NCBI GenBank assembly: GCA_020747065.1
Contig: JAGMVK010000002.1
Location: forward strand, 124,001-188,000
Direction: 5' to 3'
Source of the DNA: Cadophora sp. MPI-SDFR-AT-0126
Taxonomy: Eukaryota > Ascomycota > Leotiomycetes > Helotiales > Ploettnerulaceae
DNA: 64,000 nt
Under the pieces are notes generated by a model, which was not told the origin of the DNA, made no database searches, and saw only the letters and a program-made list of their open reading frames with translations. A program made the position numbers and the translations under genes. Positions within the stretch are counted from its first letter, which is position 1. Every line of letters starts with the position of its first letter. This document shows positions 55,652 to 64,000 of the stretch, in pieces.

Positions 55652-58600
55652 ATTTGTTTGTGTTTGCTTTACGTCGCTGTAGATCGGTCGCACACCATCA
55701 AAAGCAAATCTCTCGTGTGATTCCTAGTCCTCCTCTCTTTCTGGTTTTGTGTCCACAGTCGCTCGGGGTGCGTCGGTCCGTTGGTGTCTATTCGTCCACA
55801 GGCCGGCTGATTTGTTTGTTCTGCTCTGCGCAACACCTCCTTCCGGGGATCTGAGAACGATGGGCGATGACAGCAGAATCGATCCGCAGAGATGGAAGAC
55901 GATGAAGTTGACGGTCGAGATGTCGATGCACTGATTCGCGATTTGTTTGTCGAGCCTCTGCAATCCCTTGGTCGCGGTGTTCTGAGGTGATGTTGGAATG
56001 AGGATGAGGGAAGGATGGAATCCTGTGAAGGTGGGAAGGGCCCGCCTGGGAGGAGAGTTTGCCAAAGGGGGTCTAGCGTCAGCCCCTCAAAGGAACGGAA
56101 GTCCAAGTCCCAGTGAGTTCAGCACAGACGACGGGCGAGGGCGAGAAGAAATATAAAGAGGGGTTGCTGGTATATGCGATTGGACGAGGTATATATATAT
56201 GGAACAATGAGGAACTGGAATAACAAAAAAGATGGGCAGCTGATAGATAGTTAAGTAGATGAGAATATCCAGATGAATAATTGCCACCAGTTCAGGTACT
56301 CGTAAATATTTGTGAGTTCCGAGCTGCAAGTTCTCAGCCAACAGAGCGCTGGGTTGGCCTGGGCTGGGCCGGTTGGGTTGGGTACAGATAGATAGATGCC
56401 TGGATGTTGGAACCGTTGATGCAAGCAAGGAGAATCCCCTCTGGCGACTAGCAAAAGTAGTAGAAGAGGCACAGAGTGGTACTCGGTGATAAGTACCATA
56501 TCTACATGCCAAGATTCATTTCTTCTTTGTGCTTCTTTCCAGCTTCTATAAGCATCTTTTATCTTTCATTTTAATCTACATCCATGTCGGCGTTCTGTCT
56601 GCGTCTCAGAGTGGTGGGTGTGGGTGTGATGGCTGCAAGCAATGGTTGCATGTACTGGAAGGAAGGGTACCCGAATGGCGCGAGATGTATTGAAATCGAT
56701 AATGACAATTCTATAGCTAGGTATGGAGATATATGAACAATCCAAACGCAATGTCCTCACTTGCTATCGATTTTCTTTTATCAGCATATTTACATATACG
56801 TGAAAGGATCATTATCCTGCCCAAATAATCTTCCCAAGTCACAACATCCAGCTCGCCTCCCCTATCCTCTCCCCCCAATGAAATCCAATCACTTTAAAAA
56901 ACCAAGCTTACACAACATGAATCCCGAGCATCTGCTGCGTTATTCCAACCCGCTTCACGCACTACAGCACACTGGACGAAAGCTGCATCCATAGCTCCCC
57001 TCCTCTGCAGGTCCATCTCCCCTCTCTCTGGTCATCTTTCCCTTCACGTCCTCGCTTACACCCCCACCCATCAACCCATCAACCCGTTCATACCCAATCA
57101 TGCCCCTCTTTCAGGCCTCGCAAGCGCTCTCAGCCCCAACGGGCGGCAGTGCCGGCGTCGAGATAGGCTCGTGAGGTGGCCGGCACCCAGGGCTGAGTTT
57201 GCGGTCTTCAGCCCAGCCAGGTATTTGTACTTCCGTACCTCTAAGTCCCTGTTCTTCGTCAAGTTTCTTGTCCGAGTGTTGGGACTCGTCAGGTTGCGGC
57301 CGGGCTTTGCATGAAAAGGTAAACAGATTCGCCACTGGCCAGCACACAGAAGTCATCACGAGATCGGAATCCTGACAGACAGGACTGGCCTGACCTCACA
57401 CCTTGGTCAAGTCTGGCTGTGCACCGCGGCCGCGCTTGACTTTCCGGCATGAATATGAACACGAACAGAATCAAGGACAAACAAGCAGATGCCACAGCCC
57501 CTCCAGCCGCCGAAATAAAGAAAAACCAATTTGACTTCCAACTACAGTCCCTGCAGCAGGAGGATATAAATTCAAATGTCATGTTACAGGCATGTTCCCT
57601 CCATCCCAGCCCCAGCCAAATCCCGAGCAGCGATCGTCCGTACTGGTACTTACGGAAGCACATTTTCACCTGCAGTACGCTCCATACCGTATGTACTGTT
57701 GTACAACCTCGTGGGCCAGCCCACGCGTTCTAGTTACAGGCGCTCGCAGGTGTGGTATGGTGTCCCAATACCACATCCCAGCTCGCCCCTGACATGCGCA
57801 TCATCTCACAGACCAGGATGATACTGGCGTCCTCAGACTGAGACTTCCTTTATTGTGGAGAGTTTGAAACTTCCCTATCGATAAGCCGACGAAGAGCTGG
57901 AGCCGCGGATGCTTCCGTGATGAGCTGAGGGGCTGAGAGGGGCACTTGCACTTCCACTTGAAACTTTCCTGGAGGATGGAGACGAAGGACGAGGAACGGA
58001 GATTTGATGGTGATGGAGGAAGTGGTTCGCTGCAAGATTTTCAGCCTCTTAAATTTATATTCCGGCTCTAGAATGGTCGAGGCCTGCCGATCGATCTTGC
58101 TTCTACTAGGGAACGATAGAAAAACGAGACTTTTACCTCTTTTACATCATCGATTTCATTTCTTTTGGCTGTACAACACACCATTTAGACCCACTCGATT
58201 ACATTGGTACCTGCAGCTTGCATACTCTTATACAGGACCTTAATCAATTTCATACACATGCATCCACCTTTTCATCTACGCATCAATCATCATCATCATG
58301 ACTAAAATAAAATCCCCAAATCACTGCTCTTCCCCTTCACTACACCCCGCCTCACATATCTTAACCCGCTCCATCTTCAATATCAAATCATTCCAGAACC
58401 CTTCTATTCTCTCATCGCCAAGTTCAGTCCCCTCCCTTCTCCATCGCAAGCCCCCATGCAAACTCTCTCCTCCCTCTCTGCCACTACTCCGATCGATCAA
58501 ATTAAGTACCGACCACACCCCTCCCTCCCCCCTCCTCACTCACAACACTTACCGGCAGCCTCACGATCCGACAAATGCAGATGACGTACTTCACTCCCTT

Positions 58601-60374
58601 ATCAAACTCCCCTCTCAAACCCTCCCCCCAAAACAGCAAATCACATCTCCACGATACCCTTCGGGAACAGGGATGGGGAAGGGAGGGGGATAATTCATGC
58701 ATAAAGTAAAGCATTAAGCCATCTCAGTACAGTACTTAGTAAGTGAAGTGAAGCGAGGCGAGGCGGGGTATGGAGTGTGAAACGCGCGCGCGAGATAACT
58801 GTATCGATCGCGGGTGGTACAGTACGTATCTCGAGCTCCGAGGCTATTAATTTTATTTTTATTTTTGTGAACTATCAGAGGAAAGATGGGAGGAGAGGAG
58901 TTATTGTTTTTAAGAGAGAGCAAGTGAGAGAGAAGAAAATACAAGACGAGTAGTCCGTCCAGTAAATACTGTACTAATGAAAGAAGAAGAAGAATAGCAT
59001 ACTGCACGCAAGAATAACGTTTCTTTTCCTGTTTCTCTTCCTACCCTCTTTTTCAAAGATTATTAATCACTTTTGAAGTCTCAGTCTGCTTGGGTGTGTC
59101 GTCTCGGCCACCGATTGGATTGTTGACTTTGTTTCGATTTGGGGGCTGTTACACGGACCGAACCTTTTTCTCTTATTTCCCTTTGTTTCCTTCTGTTTTC
59201 TAGGTACTTGGCATGGCATGACCGGTATCTAGGAAGGGTTTCTATTCTTTTTTTTTATTTTAAATTCGGTTCGCATCAAAGGAAGGAAGGGCTTGTAAAG
59301 GCATCTATCTGTCAGGATGGATGTCATGTGCCTGTCACCTGCCAGATTAATAGCAACTTTCGAACGGGACAGAGATGCTGTTCCAACTCTGCACTGCTTC
59401 GAGCTGTTCCTTCCATTGATTGAGTTGGTTGTTTCGAGGGAAGATGAGCTGGGTCGTGTGAAATGATGTGACATAGTGACAAATTGGAATGCCATTAGCT
59501 AGCTCATCATGAGACTTCACAGAATCATGCAAGTTGGCTGGCTGCTCCCTACTTGGATGGTTGTAGTTCCTGTCCCCCCGCCTGCTTAGTGCTCGCTCAC
59601 TATGTTGGACTGGTTGGTGCAGCAATCAGCTTCTTCTGTGTGTGTGTCAGAACCCGTAGTTCTTTTCCGTAGTTCTTTTTTCTTTTTTCTTTGAACCAAG
59701 AAAAGAATCAACTGAGATGAACTTCTAAATTCCTGTTTGGCAAATTTATGCGAATCCGTACCTAGATAAAGCTTCGCGTCCTTAGGATAGATGTTAAAAT
59801 CTCGTGTAGTGTAGTGTAGTGTGGATTAAGCAGTGATGGATGCTCTTATGAGATGAGATCTTTTGGTTTATACTTAGAAACGGGAAGTGGAAAGTGGAAA
59901 TCAGATCCATGCGATGCGGCGAGGTGCTTGGGTGGGAGGGGAATGTTGGATTGATAGTTGTATTTTTGGGAGAAGTGTTATAGCGTGGCGTACTGAACTA
60001 AAAGTTGGGATTTTGAAAAGGGAGGGAGAGTCTAGTATTAGTAGATATACGTGTATTGTGATCCGTACTGTGGCACGGAAAGGAGAAGAAGTATGTGAGG
60101 ATGGGTGGACTTGCTTTAAAAGGCTTAGCTTAGACGCCGAGCTCTACTCTACTTAAATGGCCTCTCAATTCAGTGGTATTGTAGAATGCAATGCAACGTG
60201 GACAGTTACAGGACTTGTAATATCCCTTTCCATTGTACAGTACTGTACTGAGCTGTTCCTACCTTTGAGCCTGCCGTACCGTAGAGAATACTTACAGTAG
60301 AGATAGGTCTGCCATTGAGACTGAGTGATAGTAACAGTTCATTGCCACACCTCCTCAAACCCATCCCAACATCC
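55652..60374. other. 4.7-kb interval, no convincing gene
   Basis: Lies upstream of bem1 and downstream of the Zn2Cys6 gene. It contains CT-rich tracts (56840-57110, 58320-58660), AG-rich tracts (58740-58770), GTACAGTA motifs (58726, 58818, 60234) and small tandem motifs (GTGTA)n at 59806-59822. An open frame at 58298-58693 is low-complexity Ser/Pro/Leu and not accepted. Long polarity-gene promoters or non-coding RNAs are possible. Confidence 0.5.
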
Positions 60375-63028
60375 TCAAGTAAGCATAACCCAAACCCCCA
60401 CCTCTCTCATAACCTTTCTCCAATCCACAACCCCTAGTCCCCCCTGTAGACCCCTCTCCCCCTCCCTCTCTTCAACCACATACCTCCCTCTATCCTCCCT
60501 CCTCCACACCTCCATAACCAACTTCTTCGCCTCCCCGATATTACCTATACCGTGTCTCCTCGCGCGCACAAACCACGCGAGCGATCGATGGCGCAGGGAG
60601 GTGGAGATGGCTTCGGCGGAGGCTATGAAGGCGGGCCACAACGTGTTGGAGATGGGGAGGGAGGGTGTGAGGGCGTCGATATTTTCGAGGTGGGTTAGGG
60701 TGTGGTGGATTAGGGTTTGTGAGGTGATGGAGGTGTGAGAGGTCGTGGAGGTGGAGGAGAGGAGGGAGGAGGGGAGGGTGTGGGAGAGGGAACGGCGGAA
60801 GAAGAGGATTACGCTGTAGTGGAAGGCCCAGACGTGGTTCTCTTTAATCTCGTCCGTAACCATCTGTGATATCCCTCCTCCCCCTCCTGATACTCCCCCT
60901 TCCCAGCCATATGCTCCTCCATCTCTCCTCTCTGAACCCGAATTCGAAATACTAGCCCTAAAAGCCTCTGGATTCCGCAACGGGAAATCCAGTTCGTTCT
61001 GTAGTTCTTGAATTTCTTGGAGTTGGGACGCAGACCAGGTTTCCCCGGGTGGGAAGGAGGCGTAGGTGGTGGAGAGGGAGACCGTTTTATTGAGGCACCA
61101 GAGAGTTTTCATAGCGATGCCGAAGGAGATGTCGAGGGTGTAGTGGGTGGTGCTGGGATGCGTGAGTGCATGGTGGATGTCTAGAGATGGGGAGGATGAT
61201 GTGTTGTCTTGGTTATGTTGGTGGTGGGCTTGATTAGGTGAAGAAGGCGATTCAGACTCTGGGTTCGAGTCTGGAGAGTGCGAAGGACTGGAATCAGCTC
61301 CCCTTCCTACCATGGAAGGCGAAGAAGCAGTAGGGTCATCCTCATGATTCTCTTCAAGTAGAAATCCGTCGCTGTTTCGATTCTGTTCCTGTGGACTTGG
61401 CCAACTCGTTGTGGACGCAATGATATTGTAGCAGCGGAAGATCTGGAAGATGGTCATAGTCGGCGGTGCTGCTGATAGCCACCAGGAGATACCGCCTGTC
61501 ATGTGGATGACCTCTTTAGCCATGCGGAGGTAGATGTAGCCCGTTCCTTTATTGGCGCCGCTCCAGACCTGGAGGCTGTCAGATACTGCATTTAACTCAA
61601 ATTTCAAGAAGTCAAAAGAAGAAAGGAACGAAGGAGTTGATTGTTAGTGCGAGCAACTTACATCAATCGTACTAATCGTCAAAGCAGCAGCCAACAGCGC
61701 CTGCTTATCAACCGGGTCCATCTCCTTCTTCTCCTTCCCTTTCCCAGGCCAATTCCCCTTCCCCTCGTCAATTGCTTTCCTTAACCTCCTCACCGCCTCC
61801 TCGCCATGCTGCACACCCTGCAACCTATACTTCTCCCCCTCACCACTCGCCAGTCCGGCACGACTAAACGCCGAGACCGCAAGTATAGCGTGAAGAAGTA
61901 CTTGTTTTGGCTCAGTGCGCGGTTCTTGGAGTGCAAGGGGAAGGTAGAGTTGTAGCCAGGGGTTCTGAGAGGGCGAGCATGTGGGCATCATTTGTTGGGA
62001 TACGACCGTGCGGTAGTGGTGGACGAGTTCGGAAAGCGGGGCGGGAAGGTTGTTGAGGTTGGGGAGGGAGGGAGAGATGGACAGGGAATGGGGGTGCCGG
62101 AGCGAGGATAGAGGTGACGGGACGCGGGAGAGGGAGGGGAGATGGAGTAGGTCGCGGGTTTGCTGGGTATCTTGTTGTGTGGTTTCGTTAGAGTCGAGGA
62201 GTTGATCCCAAAACGAGACGTCGTCGAGGAATGATGGTATATCAGATGGTGCTAGAGGGGCCTCGAGTTGATTTCCGTAGAGGGCTCGAGATGATTGCTG
62301 CTGTTGCTGTTGTTGTAAAGTTGCAGGGATGAAAGATGAGTTGAAGCCTAGGCTAATATCATCCTGGAAGAAGAATGGAGAGAGACTGTTCATCTCCGTA
62401 GTAAAGTTCGATATTTCATCCTGCAGTCCACTGACTGGCGGCTTTGGTAGATGAATGTCTTTTGGACGTGGCCGAGACTGAGGCTGAGGACGGGGAGTCT
62501 CAGTTGATTTTCCTGGAATGGAATCATCTTCAAAACCTCGACAGACATAAAGTCGAGATCTGGCACAGTTCGAGCATACAGGCCGACGTTGGTCACACTT
62601 TTGAAGTCAGCACGGAGTCTTAGATCCTACATCTACATTTGGCGACACAGTGTGAATGTGGTGACGTACCTTCATCTTCCGCTGTCGACATGTCGAACAT
62701 CCCTAAATGAAACATTGAGCATCAGCACCATCTCGTCTGTAAAGGAAAGAGCAGTAAACAAACGGACCGAGAATATCTTGCCCCCTTTCCGACGCTTCCG
62801 GGGCGGCGACGACGCCGGGTCCGCTTGATCTTTCTGCGGAGTATTACTAGGTATAGGTAGGCCATTGGATGTTGCATTCAGGCGGCTGTGAGATACGTCT
62901 ATAGTCTTGGTGGCGGAGGTATCGTCGTTGAATTGTAGTGGAGACCCTGATAGTGTGATGTATGGCGAGAAGATATCTGATGTCGAGTTCATCTCGGTTG
63001 GCGTGGCGAGGGGCACAGTCTCCGACAT
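60375..63028 (-). CDS. Zn(II)2Cys6 transcription factor
   Basis: 807-aa fungal nuclear regulator. Exons: 63028 to 62768, 62702 to 62670 (11 codons), 62597 to 61662 and 61568 to 60375. Introns are 65, 72 and 93 bp, all phase 0. The binuclear cluster is assembled from exons 2 and 3: GCSTCRQRKMK joined to CDQRRPVCSNCARSRLYVC, six cysteines in Cx2Cx6Cx6Cx2Cx7C spacing. A basic PPRKRRKGGK stretch precedes it. The fungal_trans_2-type regulatory body follows: LSELVHHYRTVVSQQMMP, LQLYLPLALQEPRTEPKQVL, LLAAALTISTID, then VWSGANKGTGYIYLRMAKEV after the last splice. A polyglutamine run (LQQQQQQQSS) and a disordered Ser/Pro/Asn insert are present. The nearer CAG acceptor of intron 3 gives the wrong frame, so CTCCAG at 61569-61571 is preferred. 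No biosynthetic cluster lies in view, so the targets are unknown. Confidence 0.9.
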
Positions 63029-64000
63029 GGTGGGTATTGATCGCGGCGAAAGGATGAATGGAGACCGCGGCCCATGAAGCTCTGAATTTTGATTGTTGGT
63101 ATTTCTAATTGATGCTTACCGCGTCCAGGGGTTTATCGGCTATTCGTGGGGAAAAATGTATGGGCTCGAGGGCGTGTGGAGTCCAAACAAAGATCATGCG
63201 AGCGAGAAAGCGAGGTCGCAATGAAGGTACAGGGCCGGCTCTTCGGCTTCGCTTTTTCGAGAATCTTGGAGACGAAAATATGAATATAGCGATTGAAAAT
63301 AACGTCTGAGGTCTCTATCGAGATCAAATTGATGGATGGGAGTCATATCATGGATTGGATTCGCGAGTTATCAGTTGAACCCCACTTTTGTTCGGCGCGA
63401 AGATTTTTAAGGTTCAGCTGGAGATCAAAAATGGGGAACATTCCCCGGGGGCAATGTCAACGTATATATTTTTTTCTTGGCTCGGCAGCAGAATGATCTT
63501 TGAGATCTGGATATTCGGTACGTGGACATTGAATGTCTCTTCAGGAGCAAGATGGGTGCAGACAGGCTCTGCGCTGCCAATCATTCGGATTCTTTGGGCT
63601 TGCTCACTCAATTTTAACTTGATAAAGTCACTCAGGAATAAGTCATAGGAGTGAGAATTATTCTCCGGAAGCCATTATCAGGATCAGGTAAACATGCATG
63701 ATAGTGCCATGAGCTGACATTTGAAGAAGTAACAAACGTTCCTGGTCTCTTTGCAGAGAGCCGATTATGCACACAACTAACACAGTTGCAACCAACCGCA
63801 ACCCCTTGATTTCCCCCAGCTGTACAGCTACAAGCAAATGAGAACCAGAAACAAGCCAAAGCAGATTCATCCTATACATATTAAAACCAATCCAGTGCCA
63901 TATTTCCCTCAAGAAAGAAAGAGAAGATCGAGGTTTTTCTTTGCAGAAACACTCCACCCAAGATTTTCTTCTCCCTTAGTCAACATAAATAACATTCTTG
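63029..64000. other. Right-edge intergenic, no gene seen
   Basis: About 970 bp upstream of the Zn2Cys6 gene to the window end. No coding character; presumably promoter. Confidence 0.5.

Noticed and set aside
57289..57669. 126-codon minus-strand frame with a hydrophobic segment
   Set aside because: One short hydrophobic stretch only, no signal peptide start, no conserved motif.
58298..58693. 131-codon + strand open frame with an ATG after a CAT-rich leader
   Set aside because: Low-complexity Ser/Pro/Leu sequence inside a CT-rich tract; no motif. Kept out for lack of support.
60325..60738. Open frame on the + strand opposite the Zn2Cys6 gene
   Set aside because: It mostly overlaps the conserved C-terminus of the transcription factor in antisense.

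Overview
The window is nuclear DNA from a filamentous ascomycete (Pezizomycotina). This rests on short spliceosomal introns (about 45-120 bp, mostly GTAAGT/GTATGT donors), on fungus-specific families (HET domain, DUF3176, Zn2Cys6 with a fungal_trans-type body, HeLo-like N-terminus, GH128) and on a complete Vps36 and a Bem1 scaffold in the usual fungal arrangement. A placement in Leotiomycetes or Dothideomycetes is possible, but I cannot decide it from the sequence. No rRNA, tRNA, CRISPR array or intact transposon was seen. I place 21 protein genes (one cut by the left edge).

Layout. 0-0.8 kb: end of a coiled-coil gene. 1.9-6.4 kb: a divergent pair, a GT4 glycosyltransferase and a UDP-glucose 6-dehydrogenase, sharing a promoter with a phosphate-type CACGTGGG site. 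7.0-10.2 kb: a secreted or anchored GH128 glucanase converging on a DUF3176 membrane protein that carries a 1-nt frameshift. 11.7-12.9 kb: a charged, Ser-rich protein of unknown role. 14.7-20.0 kb: Thp3-like SAC3/GANP protein and Vps36 (divergent housekeeping pair), then a small spliced Cys/His protein recognisable only after splicing. 20.7-30.8 kb: an accessory-looking island with a 988-aa repeat/coiled-coil protein, an Hsp70-like (HSPA12-type) ATPase with nine introns, a 317-aa charged coiled-coil protein, and a HeLo-like/WD40 protein whose seventh WD blade is out of frame. 31.6-37.6 kb: a 25-finger C2H2 protein and a DUF4140/DUF4139 protein. 39.4-41.4 kb: a HET-domain gene, then a GNAT acetyltransferase. 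44.0-49.1 kb: secreted M28B (glutamate carboxypeptidase II-like) peptidase converging on a FRE-type ferric reductase. 53.6-55.7 kb: Bem1-like polarity scaffold with a 6-nt first coding exon and a probable GC-AG intron. 60.4-63.0 kb: a Zn2Cys6 transcription factor.

How genes may work together. The GT4/UGDH pair plausibly makes and uses UDP-glucuronic acid, for example for a glucuronosyl glycolipid under phosphate limitation (inference). The 20.7-41.4 kb region combines HeLo-like, WD40, Hsp70-like, coiled-coil and HET proteins, the kinds of parts used in fungal non-self recognition and programmed cell death. That they form one system is inference only. Two gene-poor stretches (49.1-53.6 and 55.7-60.4 kb) flank bem1. 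Exon boundaries were placed by eye from splice signals, frame and family conservation.
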